Below are positions 28,405-39,053 of a stretch of 64,000 bases of DNA, in pieces. Positions within the stretch are counted from its first letter, which is position 1. Every line of letters starts with the position of its first letter. The notes beneath the pieces were generated by a model. That model was not told the origin of the DNA. It saw only the letters and a program-made list of their open reading frames with translations, and searched no databases. Source of the DNA: Peribacillus frigoritolerans (GTDB lineage Bacteria; Bacillota; Bacilli; Bacillales; DSM-1321); assembly GCF_030676415.1 (NCBI RefSeq), contig NZ_JAUUTW010000004.1, forward strand, positions 124,001-188,000, in the 5' to 3' direction. The translations under genes were made by a program, and so were the position numbers.

Positions 28405-30438
28405 TTATTCTGGATATGAGACGGCTTGGTCGATAATGACCTGATTGTCCCGCATGACTTTATATCCTGCTTTCTTATCGGGGGAAACATTTAATTCGAT
28501 CGTTCTCTTGGCATCTTCCAAGATAAAGAATGTTTCTTTAGGCTCCGTCATGCTATTTTTGATATCCTCAATGAAAATCTGAATTTTTTGCGCTTTGCCT
28601 GGCTCAACCGGGTCATACTCGATTTTGATTTCCTCCGTTACAATCTTGGGAGGAATCTCTTCTTTCCCTTTTGAAAGGACCACCTTCACAGTACTGCCCT
28701 TTTCCACCTTCGTAGCAGGTTCGGGTGACTGGGAAATGACAAGCCCCTCTGCTACGGAATCATCATAGATTTCTTCTTCGACATCTATCTTTATTCCACT
28801 CTCACTTGAATAATCATTAAGGCCAGCTTCATTGAACCCCGTTAAGTTCTTCAAGCTAAGCAGATCTTCCCCTTTACTGACCGTTAGCTCAAGCTCCGTT
28901 TCGGATGGTACGATTTCAGTGGCACCCGAAGGCGATTGTTCTATGATCGTACCAGCAGCACTGACATCATATTTTTCAGTCACGCTTATGTTTTTGAATC
29001 CCATTTTATCAAGCAGGGATTTAACATCCGAGTAGTCTCGACCTTCATAGCTGGACAATGAAATCGTCTCTTTGCCAATGCTTTGATAAATATCGATTTC
29101 TGCGCCTTCCTTGACCGTCTTACCTTCCTTAGGGTTGGTTTTGATTACAAGACCAGCTTCAACCTCTTCATCTTCAATCTCGATCGTTTCTCCAATTTCC
29201 AAATCCAATTCTAGCAGATCAGTAATGGCATCATCCAATTCTTTCCCTTTAAGGTCAGGGATCGTCACTTCCTTCGAAACAAGGAGGGGAGGTAAAACAG
29301 TGACAGATAAAACAGCAAGCAGGGCGAGAACTAAAAAGGTGGTCACCAAGATTGCAGGCATGTTCTTTCGTTTTTTACCTTTGTGTTCCGACTTGTTTTT
29401 TTGTTTTTTCTGTTTCTTTTGTTTTTTCTGTTTCTTTTTCGATTTAATCTCTGCTTCTGATTCACTTTCTTCATCGTCCGCATAGACTAATGTATTTTTT
29501 TCAGGACCCCTTATGATTGTCTCGTCAATGCTTGAAAGCTGATCATCCGTTATGACAGGGATGGCTTTTGTTGCATCATGATCTTCGGGAATCGCAAAAG
29601 GCAGTTCATTTGAACGCTCCGGATTAAGCGACGTCCGCATGTCATCTTCCATTGAGTCCACGCTCTCATAGCGGTGATATGAATCTTTGGCTGTCGCTTT
29701 CAAGATAATATTTTCCACACTCTGAGGTATTTCAGGGTTCCAGCGTTTTGGCGAAGGAGTTTCCGATTGTAAATGTTTAAGAGCTATCGAAACGGCTGAT
29801 TCACCAGAAAAAGGCAATCTCCCCGTCAACAATTCAAACATGACGATGCCAAGTGAATAAATGTCCGATTTCTTATTGGCCATACCGCCTCTGGCCTGTT
29901 CAGGAGATAAATAATGAACCGAGCCCAAGACTGCATTGGTCTGCGTTATGTTTGTTGCACTTAGGGCCAATGCAATGCCAAAGTCCGTAATCTTGACGGT
30001 TCCTTCTTTATCAATCAAAATGTTCTGTGGCTTGATGTCTCGATGGATGATCCCATTATGATGGGCATGGGAAATCGCTGCCGTGATTTGCTTCATGATA
30101 TCCAAGGCTTCATCAACTGGAATTGGATAATATTTTTGTATGTATTGCTTAAGTGTAAAACCGTCCACGTATTCCATTACAATATAATAGATGGAATCTT
30201 CTTCACCAACATCATAAATACTTACGATATTGGGATGGGCCAAACTGGTTGCCGATTGGGCTTCCCGATTGAAGCGCTTGATGAACTCTTCGTCATTATT
30301 AAAATCCATGCGAAGGATTTTCAATGCAACATCTCTATCTAAGATCATATCCCTTGCAAGGTAAACATTCGCCATACCGCCGCCGCCGACCATCTCGATC
30401 AGTTTATAACGGTCGTTGATTCTTCTACCAATCAACAT
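28405..30438 (-). CDS. prkC: PASTA-domain serine/threonine kinase PrkC
   Basis: PrkC is the membrane Hanks-type kinase that senses muropeptides, promotes spore germination and controls wall and translation factors. The 677-residue protein has a cytoplasmic kinase domain (glycine loop 18-24, Lys40, HRDIKPQN with Asp134, DFG 152-154), an unusual KKQ-repeat basic tract at 333-347, a membrane segment about 361-387, three extracellular PASTA domains (about 388-458, 459-526, 527-595) and a C-terminal beta domain. It begins five bases after the prpC stop, so kinase and phosphatase are made together. Confidence 0.97.
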   Translation of the reverse strand: MLIGRRINDRYKLIEMVGGGGMANVYLARDMILDRDVALKILRMDFNNDEEFIKRFNREAQSATSLAHPNIVSIYDVGEEDSIYYIVMEYVDGFTLKQYIQKYYPIPVDEALDIMKQITAAISHAHHNGIIHRDIKPQNILIDKEGTVKITDFGIALALSATNITQTNAVLGSVHYLSPEQARGGMANKKSDIYSLGIVMFELLTGRLPFSGESAVSIALKHLQSETPSPKRWNPEIPQSVENIILKATAKDSYHRYESVDSMEDDMRTSLNPERSNELPFAIPEDHDATKAIPVITDDQLSSIDETIIRGPEKNTLVYADDEESESEAEIKSKKKQKKQKKQKKQKNKSEHKGKKRKNMPAILVTTFLVLALLAVLSVTVLPPLLVSKEVTIPDLKGKELDDAITDLLELDLEIGETIEIEDEEVEAGLVIKTNPKEGKTVKEGAEIDIYQSIGKETISLSSYEGRDYSDVKSLLDKMGFKNISVTEKYDVSAAGTIIEQSPSGATEIVPSETELELTVSKGEDLLSLKNLTGFNEAGLNDYSSESGIKIDVEEEIYDDSVAEGLVISQSPEPATKVEKGSTVKVVLSKGKEEIPPKIVTEEIKIEYDPVEPGKAQKIQIFIEDIKNSMTEPKETFFILEDAKRTIELNVSPDKKAGYKVMRDNQVIIDQAVSYPE

Positions 30439-30443
30439 TCAAT

Positions 30444-31193
30444 TCACCTGCTTTCACTTTCTTCAGTAAATTGAACAAGCACAAGGGTGATATTATCTTC
30501 CCCGCCGTAGTGATTGGCCTTATCTATCAATGAATTCGCCTTTTCTTCAAGTGGCTGTCCATTGGTTACCGTTTCTTCCAGTTCCTGTTCGCTCACTTTA
30601 TTCGTCAAACCATCCGAACAAAGCAATAGTAAATCATTTTCTTCAAAGATGACCGTCATAATGTCCATTTCCACTTGCGTTTCTGTCCCCAACGCTCGTA
30701 ATAAAACATTTTTCCGTGGATGGTTTTCGGCATCTTCCTTCGAAATCTGCCCGGAACGGACCAATTCGTTAACAAGTGAATGATCTTCCGTGATCTGCTT
30801 AAAACCGCTCTCATTATACAAATAACATCGGCTGTCCCCGATGTTGGCAATGGTAGCAAACTTGTCGGTGCAAATGGCTGCAACAATGGTGGTCCCCATG
30901 CCCTTACATTCCGTATTCGCTTCTGCATGTTCAAAAAGCAACTGATTGACCAAGAAGATTTGCTGCTTCAGCCAATCCTCGGCATCATTTGCCGTTTCGA
31001 TTCCGGTGGATACTTCCCAGCCCTTTTTCAGAAGGTCTATCGTCATTGCACTGGCTACATCCCCGGCACGGTGGCCGCCCATGCCATCTGCAACGATGGC
31101 AAGGCGAACGCCTTCCGAGTTATTAAAGATTCCGCCATTATCTTCATTATGCTGGCGGACTTTTCCACGGTCTGTCTTAAATATTGCCCTCAT
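30444..31193 (-). CDS. prpC: PP2C-type protein phosphatase PrpC
   Basis: PrpC removes phosphate from PrkC and its targets. The 249-residue protein has the metal-binding PP2C signatures: TDRGKVRQHNEDN, VADGMGGHRAGDVAS, GDSRCYLY, LLLCSDGLTNKV and GGEDNITLV. ATG 31193 is chosen from the MRAIFKTDRG family start and lies four bases after the rlmN stop; the longer frame overlaps rlmN. Confidence 0.96.
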   Translation of the reverse strand: MRAIFKTDRGKVRQHNEDNGGIFNNSEGVRLAIVADGMGGHRAGDVASAMTIDLLKKGWEVSTGIETANDAEDWLKQQIFLVNQLLFEHAEANTECKGMGTTIVAAICTDKFATIANIGDSRCYLYNESGFKQITEDHSLVNELVRSGQISKEDAENHPRKNVLLRALGTETQVEMDIMTVIFEENDLLLLCSDGLTNKVSEQELEETVTNGQPLEEKANSLIDKANHYGGEDNITLVLVQFTEESESR

Positions 31194-31197
31194 AGGG

Positions 31198-32292
31198 TCA
31201 CCTCGTCTCTTCTTTGCGCTCCTTGGCCCGAAGCTGGCCGCAGGCTGCGTCAATATCACTGCCTTGTTCTCTTCGGATCGTTACATTAATGCCGCGCTTC
31301 TTCAATGTTTTTTCAAACTCAAAAATTTGGTCACGAGGTGTACGTACATAGTTGCGTTCAGGTACATAGTTAACCGGTATTAAATTGACATGGCATTTTA
31401 TCCCGGTTATTAAATTTGCTAATTCTTCTGCGTGCTCCACTGTATCATTTTCCCCACCGAATAGACCATATTCAAAACTTACACGGCGACCTGTTTTTTC
31501 TGTATAGTATTTAATGGCTTCAATCAAGTCTGGAAGTTTGTAGGCCTTATTGATCGGCATCAATTTACTTCTCAATTCCGTGTTCGGTGCATGAAGGGAA
31601 ACAGCAAAGTTTATTTGCATGCTTTCTTCGGCAAACTTATAAATTTTAGGAATGATTCCACTTGTGGAAACGGTAATATGACGCGCGCCGATGTTCAAGC
31701 CCTTTTCATGGTTTATATTCTTCAAGAATGACATCATATTATCGTAATTATCAAACGGTTCACCGATTCCCATGATAACGACAGAACTAACACGTTCTTC
31801 CGATTCGTCAAGTGCTTGCTGAACTTTAACGACCTGGGCAACAATTTCCCCTGATTCAAGATTCCGCTTCAAACCGCCTAGTGTCGACGCACAGAATGTG
31901 CAGCCAATTCTACATCCAACCTGCGTTGTCACGCAAATGGAGTTTCCGTATTCATGGCGCATCAGCACCGTTTCAATCGAATATCCATCATGGAGTTCAA
32001 ATAAAAACTTTATCGTTCCGTCATTGGACGTTTGCTGAATCAAAGTTTTCAGTGTTGTGAAGGTGAATTGTTCTTCCAGCTTATCCCGTAATGATTTCGA
32101 AAGGTTGGACATATCTTCAAAACTGGAGACACGCTTTTTATAAAGCCAGTCATATACTTGATCGGCCCGGAATGCCTTCTCTCCATTTTGAAGAAGCCAT
32201 TCTTTAATTTGGTGAAGCTCTAATGAGTAGATCGATGGTTTTTCTGGTGTCGTGTCTTTTCTTACTCTAGATGATTTAGTGATTTCTGCCAT
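31198..32292 (-). CDS. rlmN: Dual-specificity rRNA/tRNA adenine-C2 methyltransferase RlmN
   Basis: RlmN is a radical-SAM enzyme that methylates C2 of A2503 in 23S rRNA and A37 in some tRNAs. The 364-residue protein carries the iron-sulfur motif CRIGCTFC (CX3CX2C), GMGEP-like [11 protein letters not shown], and the C-terminal [11 protein letters not shown] with the methyl-relay cysteine. Its ATG overlaps the rsmB stop as TAATG. Confidence 0.96.
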   Translation of the reverse strand: MAEITKSSRVRKDTTPEKPSIYSLELHQIKEWLLQNGEKAFRADQVYDWLYKKRVSSFEDMSNLSKSLRDKLEEQFTFTTLKTLIQQTSNDGTIKFLFELHDGYSIETVLMRHEYGNSICVTTQVGCRIGCTFCASTLGGLKRNLESGEIVAQVVKVQQALDESEERVSSVVIMGIGEPFDNYDNMMSFLKNINHEKGLNIGARHITVSTSGIIPKIYKFAEESMQINFAVSLHAPNTELRSKLMPINKAYKLPDLIEAIKYYTEKTGRRVSFEYGLFGGENDTVEHAEELANLITGIKCHVNLIPVNYVPERNYVRTPRDQIFEFEKTLKKRGINVTIRREQGSDIDAACGQLRAKERKEETR

Positions 32293-33644
32293 TACAGCAC
32301 CTTCTTTCTAAAACTCGCAATAAAGAATCCGTCACTGCTAAAATATTGCGGAAAAACTTGCAGCGTATGACCCTCGATAAATGGCTGAACGCTTTCAGGC
32401 ATTCTTGTGGACAAGGTTGCATCGCTTTCAAAATCCGGATGGCTTTCCAAAAATGCTGCAGCGACTTTGTCATTTTCTTCTTTATCCACCGTACAGGTAC
32501 TATATACTAACCGTCCGCCTTGCTTAACAAGCGGGGCAGCCGATTCCAATAATTGTTTTTGTATACTTGAGAGTTTCATTATATCATCTTTTGTTTTAGT
32601 GTACTTTACATCAGGCTTCCGGCGCATGACTCCCAATCCGGAACATGGTGCATCGATCAGGACCCTGTCAAACCCTTCCTTATTAAAATGTTCTTGCACT
32701 TTTCTGCTATCAAGGGCCATGGTCTTAATATTGTTTCTGAGTTTTAGGCGCTCCGCCTGCTCTTTAATGAGCTTGACCTTATGCTCATGAAGGTCGAGCG
32801 CATATACTTGTCCTGTTGTCAAGCCTTCTGCGATATGTGTCGTTTTCCCTCCAGGTGCAGCACAGCAATCGAGCACAGCATCATTTTCATTCGCACCTAA
32901 TGCATGGGCAACAAGCATTGAACTCTCGTCCTGAATCGATAAATACCCCAATTTATAGCTTTCTGAATGAGCAAGATTCCCTTTATAGCTGACGATTGCT
33001 TCGGGAACGACTTCACTTGCTTCAACATGATATCCTTCTTCCGTTAATATGCTGATCAGTTCACGGCGTGAAATCTTCTTTAAATTGACCCGTCCTGTCT
33101 GTAATGGCGCAGTTAAGTTGATTTCACACATTTCCTTGGTTTTTTCATAACCAAATTGCTCTACCCAACGCTGGACCAGCCAAATTGGATGACTTACTTC
33201 TATGGAAAGCCGTTCAAGATCATCTTTAATTTCCTCTAAAGAAGGAACACCATTTCTTTGAATATTGCGAAGCACACCATTTACCATCGAAGATGTACCC
33301 TTGTGTCCGCGCTTTTTGGAAATTTCGACAGCCTCGAAAATGATTGCATGATCAGGCACTTTATCTAAATAGACCATTTGGTAAACGGAAAGTCTTAGTA
33401 AATTGATGACCCAGCTTTGCGTTTTTTTAGGTTGTTTAATATACGGGTTCAAAAAATAATCCAAAGTCATCTTCCGCTGTATGGTACCGTAGCTTATTTC
33501 TGTAAGCAAACCACTGTCCACGACGGATAACTGATGCTTTTTAATCAAGTTATTCAATAATAGGTTACTGTAGGATTGATTTTTCTCTACAGATTCCAAA
33601 ATATCGAGAGCGATTTCACGTACTCCCTTTTTAGTTTGCTTCAT
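32292..33644 (-). CDS. rsmB: 16S rRNA m5C967 methyltransferase RsmB (Sun)
   Basis: RsmB methylates C967 of 16S rRNA with SAM. The 450-residue protein has an N-terminal NusB-like domain (about residues 1-140), the SAM-binding [12 protein letters not shown], and the two catalytic cysteine motifs [12 protein letters not shown] and [11 protein letters not shown]. It overlaps the fmt end by 14 bases, so translation is coupled. Confidence 0.96.
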   Translation of the reverse strand: MKQTKKGVREIALDILESVEKNQSYSNLLLNNLIKKHQLSVVDSGLLTEISYGTIQRKMTLDYFLNPYIKQPKKTQSWVINLLRLSVYQMVYLDKVPDHAIIFEAVEISKKRGHKGTSSMVNGVLRNIQRNGVPSLEEIKDDLERLSIEVSHPIWLVQRWVEQFGYEKTKEMCEINLTAPLQTGRVNLKKISRRELISILTEEGYHVEASEVVPEAIVSYKGNLAHSESYKLGYLSIQDESSMLVAHALGANENDAVLDCCAAPGGKTTHIAEGLTTGQVYALDLHEHKVKLIKEQAERLKLRNNIKTMALDSRKVQEHFNKEGFDRVLIDAPCSGLGVMRRKPDVKYTKTKDDIMKLSSIQKQLLESAAPLVKQGGRLVYSTCTVDKEENDKVAAAFLESHPDFESDATLSTRMPESVQPFIEGHTLQVFPQYFSSDGFFIASFRKKVL

Positions 33645-34590
33645 TCTGTTCTCCTAACTTCATGCCTGCTTTAATGAACGACCCGGCTCCGCGCAAGTAA
33701 TCTTTCGCCAGCATTTTTTTCTTTCCTGAAGGCTGCAGTTCTGTTACTAGTATTGCCGTCTCATTGCCTGTCGAAACGATGAAACCATCATTTTGTACAT
33801 CAATGACCGTGCCCGGCAAGGCCTGTTTGCCATCTTCAAGTTTCTTTACTTGCCAAATTTTCAAAATGGAACCGTCTAAGGTAGTATAAGCAACAGGCCA
33901 AGGATTCAGGCCGCGTATATGGTTATAGATGTCTTCCCCTGATTTCGACCAGTCGATTTTTTCCTCCGACCGTTTGATGTTAGGCGCAAAAGACGCTTTA
34001 GCCTCATCTTGCTTAATCGCCTGTAACTCCTCATTAATAAGTTTTGGAAGTGTCTCTGCAAGTAAATCCGATCCTATCTTGCTTAATTTATCATGCAGTG
34101 TACCGACATTGTCTTCTTCCTCTATTGTAACTTCCGCCTGAGTCAATATATCACCTGCATCCAATTTTTCGGCCATATACATGATGGTTATCCCAGTCTT
34201 TTCTTTCCCCTGTAAAATGGAATAATGAATGGGCGCACCTCCACGCAGTTCAGGAAGCAGGGAGGCATGTACATTAATACAACCGTACTTAGGGGCATCC
34301 AACAATTCATTCGGAAGGATTTGTCCGAAAGCCGCCGTCACCACTAAGTCAGCATTCAATGCAATGATTTTTTCAAGTTCTTCTTTTTCACGGATTTTTT
34401 CGGGCTGATAAACGGGTATCCCCTGCTTTTCGGCTTCGACTTTAACTGGCGGCGGCGTTAGTACCTTTTTCCGGCCTACTGGACGATCGGGCTGTGTGAC
34501 AACAGCGATCACATCATACCCTTCATCGATGATCCTTTTCAATACCGGCACTGAAAAGTCCGGTGTACCCATAAAAATAATTTTTGTCAT
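33631..34590 (-). CDS. fmt: Methionyl-tRNA formyltransferase
   Basis: Fmt formylates initiator Met-tRNA using 10-formyl-THF. The 319-residue protein has [14 protein letters not shown] at the start, the active-site [16 protein letters not shown], and a C-terminal OB domain with [10 protein letters not shown]. Its ATG overlaps the def stop as ATGA, the usual pairing of formylation and deformylation. Confidence 0.97.
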   Translation of the reverse strand: MTKIIFMGTPDFSVPVLKRIIDEGYDVIAVVTQPDRPVGRKKVLTPPPVKVEAEKQGIPVYQPEKIREKEELEKIIALNADLVVTAAFGQILPNELLDAPKYGCINVHASLLPELRGGAPIHYSILQGKEKTGITIMYMAEKLDAGDILTQAEVTIEEEDNVGTLHDKLSKIGSDLLAETLPKLINEELQAIKQDEAKASFAPNIKRSEEKIDWSKSGEDIYNHIRGLNPWPVAYTTLDGSILKIWQVKKLEDGKQALPGTVIDVQNDGFIVSTGNETAILVTELQPSGKKKMLAKDYLRGAGSFIKAGMKLGEQNEAN

Positions 34591-35069
34591 TCTTCTCCAA
34601 ACCTTTCTAACTCTTCTTCCGAAATATACCGGGAAACCTTACTTGTAAATAAAACTCCTTGTAGATGATCGATTTCGTGCTGAAGGGCCCTTGCGAGGAA
34701 ATCTTCCGCTTCTATCTCGAAAAAAGATCCTTTTCGGTCTTGTGCCCGGACTTTGACACGGTATGGACGCGATACTTCACCATATAAACTCGGGAAGCTC
34801 AAGCATCCTTCAACACCTGTCTGTTCGCCTTCCATTTCCAGCACTTCCGGATTAATCAGTTCGATTGCTGATCCTTCCTCTATTTCAACGACGGCCACTT
34901 GCTTTTTCACGCCAACCTGAGGTGCTGCAAGTCCAACGCCATCCGCCTCCACCATCGTTTCATACATGTTATTTAACAGCTTTGCCAACTTTTTATCAAA
35001 ACTTGTTACTTTATCGCATTTTTGTTTTAAAATTTTTTCAGGAAACAAAACAATCGGTAAAATAGCCAA
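34587..35069 (-). CDS. def: Peptide deformylase
   Basis: Def removes the N-formyl group from nascent proteins using a metal held by one Cys and two His. The three motifs are clear: [17 protein letters not shown] and QHEIDHLQG. The likely start is TTG 35069, giving [12 protein letters not shown] and 160 residues; AGGAGGG lies about 11 bases upstream, a slightly long spacing. The ORF from 35105 would place the binding site inside the coding region. Confidence 0.93.
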   Translation of the reverse strand: MAILPIVLFPEKILKQKCDKVTSFDKKLAKLLNNMYETMVEADGVGLAAPQVGVKKQVAVVEIEEGSAIELINPEVLEMEGEQTGVEGCLSFPSLYGEVSRPYRVKVRAQDRKGSFFEIEAEDFLARALQHEIDHLQGVLFTSKVSRYISEEELERFGEE

Positions 35070-35111
35070 AATTAAAGGTACCCTCCTAGATATGAAAAAC
35101 AACACTTCGTT

Positions 35112-35142
35112 ATATAAAATCGCAAGCTGTTACAGCTCGCGG
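35112..35142 (-). terminator. Probable intrinsic terminator between priA and def
   Basis: CGCGAGCTG and CAGCTTGCG form a nine-bp stem (one G-U) with a TAA loop, followed by ATTTTATAT on the minus strand. It starts about 25 bases after the priA stop. The T-tract is interrupted, so some read-through into def-fmt is likely. Confidence 0.55.
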
Positions 35143-35164
35143 TAATCATCCATCTCTTAAACAA

Positions 35165-37576
35165 TTACATCATGATCTGTGGATTTAAATCTATTGAAAT
35201 CTGCAGATGATTTTGAGCGGTTTCTTTTTGGTAATGCTCCAAAAGTGTGCGTAAATGCTGATTAAGGTCCGGTTCTCGTTTGTATTTTATCAGACATTGA
35301 TAGCGATATCTATTGTTGATTCGACTAATGGGCGAAGCAACCGGACCCAGTACGATAGAATCACGATTCAATCGCGAGCCTAAATAATTGGTAATTTTTT
35401 CAGTGACACTCACCGTTTTCATTAAGTCTTCATGTGAAACGGTTATAAGGACCACATAATAATAGGGAGGGTAATGACTTTGCCTCCGCAGATGCATCTC
35501 ACGTTCATAAAAAGCATCAAAATCCTGTAAGGCAGAAAGCTCGATGCTGTAGTGCTCCGGCGTATAGGTTTGGATGACCACTTCTCCCGGAAGCTGATGA
35601 CGTCCCGCCCTTCCGCTGACTTGTGTCAGCAGCTGGAATGTCTTTTCCGAAGAACGGAAATCAGGCAGATGTAGCATCGTATCAGCTGAAAGGACTCCAA
35701 CAAGGGTGATATTAGGAAAATCAAGGCCCTTGGCTATCATTTGGGTGCCTAACAATATATCGGCCTTTCCTTCACCAAAGGCATTCAGCAACCGCTCATG
35801 TGAACCCTTCTTACTCGTCGTGTCAACATCCATTCGTATTACCCGTGCTTCAGGGAGGATTTTTGCAAGCTCTTCTTCAACCTTTTGAGTGCCTGTGCCG
35901 AAGAACCTTATATGTTCACTTTCACATTCGGGGCAAACGGAAGGCATTCCTTCTTCAAACCCACAATAATGGCATTTCATTATATCATTAAAGCGATGAT
36001 ATGTGAGTGAAATGTCACAATTAGGGCAGTTGATGACCAATCCGCAGCTTCGGCACATCACAAAGGAAGAATGACCCCTTTTATTTAGCATCAAAACTGT
36101 TTGCTCCCCCTTCTCAAGCCGGTCTTTCAGCTTGGTAAAGAGCAGCTCCGAAAACATGGAACGATTTCCCGTTCTCAGTTCTTCCCTCATATCTACAATA
36201 TCCACTGCCGGCAACGCATTTTTATTCATCCTCTGGCTAAGGGTCAATAATTTATAGACGTTTTTCTTGGCTCGCGCAAAAGATTCAAGTGTAGGTGTGG
36301 CGCTGCCTAGAATAACAGGACACCTATATGATTTTGCTCGTTCAATGGCAACGTCCCTGGCATGGTACCTTGGCGTTTCTTCTTGCTTATAACTGGATTC
36401 ATGCTCTTCATCAATGATGACCAGTCCGAGGTTTTCAAAAGGAGCAAACACGGCGGAACGCGCGCCCACCACAACTTTTACTTCTTTACGGTGAATTTTC
36501 CGCCATTCATCATATTTTTCACCTACGGATAAACCGCTATGCATGACCGCTACCTGCTCCCCAAATCGTTCCTTAAACCTCTTCACCGTCTGTGGCGTTA
36601 AGGAGATTTCAGGTACAAGCATGATGGCTTCCTTCCCTTTTTCAATGACAGAGGCAATTGCCTGTAGATACACTTCCGTCTTCCCGCTGCCGGTTACACC
36701 ATATAAAAGGAAAACATCATGTTCATCATGATGTATTTTCTCGTTGATGGGCTTCAAGGCAGCTGTTTGTTCAGCTGTCAGTGTAAAGGGAGTGGATTTT
36801 TCGAACACACGGTTTTCATAAGGATCACGGTAAATTTCTTGATCCATTTCCGCCAAGGCCCCTTTTGATACAAGGGATTTGACGGTACCGCTTGATGTGT
36901 TTATCAATTCAAGCAATTCCTTTAACGGAATGGGTTCTTGATGTTCAATAAAGTATTGAAGGAGTTCCTGTTGTTTTTTTGCATGGCTGGATATGGCTGA
37001 TGCCATTTCTTTCAGTTCCTTAGGGGATAGCAAAGATTTAATGACACGGACCGTCTTCTTATTAAGTCGGTTTTTCACATTATATACGAGCTCAAGATTG
37101 CCATTTTGCATTTCCTTTTGGAAGAGGGAGGCGTTCTCCCCTTCAATCACGTCTTTCCAGGATATTGAATCATTTTTTCCGAAAAGGTTTTGAATGAAGG
37201 GAGGGAGCCGATCCTTTTTATCTTCAACGACTTTGATCACTTTTTCATACTTTGCTTTCATCGCTGCCGGAAGCATGGCCTGTAGCGCTGAAATTTTAAA
37301 ACACATCGCCTCTTTGGTCAACCAGTCACCCAGCTGAAGCAATTCATCATTAAGGATGGGCTCCAAGTCCATTGGTTCTTTTATATAGCGTAATTTCGCA
37401 AAGTCGCTTTTAGCTTTTAAGCCTGTGACGAATCCCTGAACCATTCTTGGACCGAATGGGACGATTACCCGCATTCCGGGCTTGATGACTTGGTTCCACT
37501 TTTCAGGTATGCGATAATCGAATTCTCGATCCGTTTGTTTAGCAGGTACATCCACGATGACGGATGCTATATCCAT
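35165..37576 (-). CDS. priA: Primosomal replication restart helicase PriA
   Basis: PriA recognises abandoned forks and loads the replisome with DnaD, DnaB and DnaI. The 803-residue protein has an N-terminal DNA-binding domain, Walker A GVTGSGKTEVYL, Walker B DEEHESSYKQEE, a zinc-binding block of eight cysteines (CRSCGLVINCPNC, CHYCGFEEGMPSVCPEC) and GTGTQKVEEEL with a C-terminal helicase lobe. It follows coaBC by six bases. Confidence 0.97.
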   Translation of the reverse strand: MDIASVIVDVPAKQTDREFDYRIPEKWNQVIKPGMRVIVPFGPRMVQGFVTGLKAKSDFAKLRYIKEPMDLEPILNDELLQLGDWLTKEAMCFKISALQAMLPAAMKAKYEKVIKVVEDKKDRLPPFIQNLFGKNDSISWKDVIEGENASLFQKEMQNGNLELVYNVKNRLNKKTVRVIKSLLSPKELKEMASAISSHAKKQQELLQYFIEHQEPIPLKELLELINTSSGTVKSLVSKGALAEMDQEIYRDPYENRVFEKSTPFTLTAEQTAALKPINEKIHHDEHDVFLLYGVTGSGKTEVYLQAIASVIEKGKEAIMLVPEISLTPQTVKRFKERFGEQVAVMHSGLSVGEKYDEWRKIHRKEVKVVVGARSAVFAPFENLGLVIIDEEHESSYKQEETPRYHARDVAIERAKSYRCPVILGSATPTLESFARAKKNVYKLLTLSQRMNKNALPAVDIVDMREELRTGNRSMFSELLFTKLKDRLEKGEQTVLMLNKRGHSSFVMCRSCGLVINCPNCDISLTYHRFNDIMKCHYCGFEEGMPSVCPECESEHIRFFGTGTQKVEEELAKILPEARVIRMDVDTTSKKGSHERLLNAFGEGKADILLGTQMIAKGLDFPNITLVGVLSADTMLHLPDFRSSEKTFQLLTQVSGRAGRHQLPGEVVIQTYTPEHYSIELSALQDFDAFYEREMHLRRQSHYPPYYYVVLITVSHEDLMKTVSVTEKITNYLGSRLNRDSIVLGPVASPISRINNRYRYQCLIKYKREPDLNQHLRTLLEHYQKETAQNHLQISIDLNPQIMM

Positions 37577-37582
37577 AAGACA

Positions 37583-38791
37583 TCATTCCTTTTGCTTGCG
37601 AGATACTTCTGCCAGGATGCTTTTAGCTATATCCGCTTTACTCATTTTTGGAAGTTCGGTCGCACTTCCATCTTTATCGTAAATGGTCACGATGTTCGTA
37701 TCCGTTCCAAATCCTGCCCCTGCAACGGTAACATTATTGGCAACGATCATATCTGCATTCTTTTTGACTAATTTTCCTCTTGCGTATTCTTCAACGTTGT
37801 TCGTTTCAGCCGCAAAGCCTACCAAGATCTGATGAGTTTTATTTTCACCGAGCTCCTTAAGGATATCCTTTGTCCGTTCAAATTCAATCACATTTTCCCC
37901 TGGCTGCTTTTTCATCTTTTGAGCATGATAAATCTTTGGTTTATAGTCCGCCACTGCAGCAGTCATGATTACGACGTCACTGGAATCGAACTGATCGAAT
38001 ACCGCATCATACATATCCGCTGCAGATTCCACTGGTATTACGCTAGCCTTGGAAGGTGGCATCAAGTTCACTGGGCCAGTAATCAATGTCACCTCAGCGC
38101 CCATTTCAATTGCCACTTCGGCTAGGGCATAGCCCATTTTGCCGCTGGAATGATTCGTCACGTAACGCACCGGATCTATTGCTTCACGAGTCGGTCCTGC
38201 CGTTATCAAAAATTTCTTTCCTTTAAGAGGCTGTTTCTGTGATTTGCGTTCACCGAAATATCGATTAAGGTGTTCTACGATTGTTTCTGGTTCCTCCAAT
38301 CGTCCCTTCCCTACATAACCGCATGCCAAATACCCTTCACCCGGTTCAATGAATTGATATCCAAACGACCGAAGTGTCTCCATATTTTTCTGTACCGCTG
38401 GGTGGGCGTACATGTGCACATTCATTGCCGGCGCAACCCAGACAGGTGCTTCCGTTGCCAGTAGTGTTGTCGTGATCATATCATCCGCGATTCCATTGGC
38501 TACCTTGCCAATGATATTGGCTGTGGCTGGAGCCAACAGGATGATATCAGCCCAATCAGCCAAGTCGATGTGGGCAATGACTGAAGAATCCTTCTCATCA
38601 AAAGTATCTGTATAAACATCATTTCTCGAAAGGGCTTGAAAGGTGAGCGGAGTCACGAACTTACGTGCCGATTCACTCATGATCACTTTAACATGCGCAC
38701 CTTCCTGAGTTAATTTACTTGTCAGGGCAGCAGCCTTATATACAGCAATCCCGCCGGTGACACAAAGAAGTACTTTTTTATCGATAAGCAT
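37583..38791 (-). CDS. coaBC: Bifunctional phosphopantothenoylcysteine decarboxylase/synthase
   Basis: CoaBC joins cysteine to 4'-phosphopantothenate and decarboxylates the product on the way to coenzyme A. The 402-residue fusion has an FMN-dependent CoaC part (GGIAVYKAA near the start, LAPATANIIGK, APAMNVHMY) and, from about residue 190, a CoaB part (TAGPTREAIDPVRYVTN, HSSGKMGYALAE, KKNADMIVANNV). Both halves look complete. Confidence 0.97.
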   Translation of the reverse strand: MLIDKKVLLCVTGGIAVYKAAALTSKLTQEGAHVKVIMSESARKFVTPLTFQALSRNDVYTDTFDEKDSSVIAHIDLADWADIILLAPATANIIGKVANGIADDMITTTLLATEAPVWVAPAMNVHMYAHPAVQKNMETLRSFGYQFIEPGEGYLACGYVGKGRLEEPETIVEHLNRYFGERKSQKQPLKGKKFLITAGPTREAIDPVRYVTNHSSGKMGYALAEVAIEMGAEVTLITGPVNLMPPSKASVIPVESAADMYDAVFDQFDSSDVVIMTAAVADYKPKIYHAQKMKKQPGENVIEFERTKDILKELGENKTHQILVGFAAETNNVEEYARGKLVKKNADMIVANNVTVAGAGFGTDTNIVTIYDKDGSATELPKMSKADIAKSILAEVSRKQKE

Positions 38792-38929
38792 GCAAATTTC
38801 CCCTAACTATACATTCTATTTTCTTCTAATTATGACGGAAAACCGAAGAAATTTCATTTGAAATGCGCAATAGCATATGGATTTCCCCAAACATTCCATA
38901 TCTTTGCCTGCTTTCATCAATGACTTCCG

Positions 38930-39029
38930 TTACTTTAAAAAAATCAAAACAAACAGGCCTGACACCTTGGCCGCAGGAAGGAAGCACTTTCCAAATGTAA
39001 CGCTCCTGTTTGCTTTAGGGTGTCAGGCC
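38930..39029 (-). terminator. rpoZ terminator built on a GTGTCAGGCC inverted repeat
   Basis: Perfect 11-base inverted repeats GGCCTGACACC (38956-38966) and GGTGTCAGGCC (39019-39029) flank a 52-base loop. On the minus strand the structure leads to a T-rich tract (GTTTGTTTTGATTTTTTT). It lies after rpoZ and before coaBC and probably ends the upstream unit. See the finding on its alternative pairings. Confidence 0.6.
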
Positions 39030-39053
39030 CGATAGGTCAAGCTATGTGTTCTC

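Noticed and set aside
30780-31289. Plus-strand open frame of 169 codons over prpC
   Set aside because: It is antisense to the PP2C motifs and the rlmN end, and has no start context.
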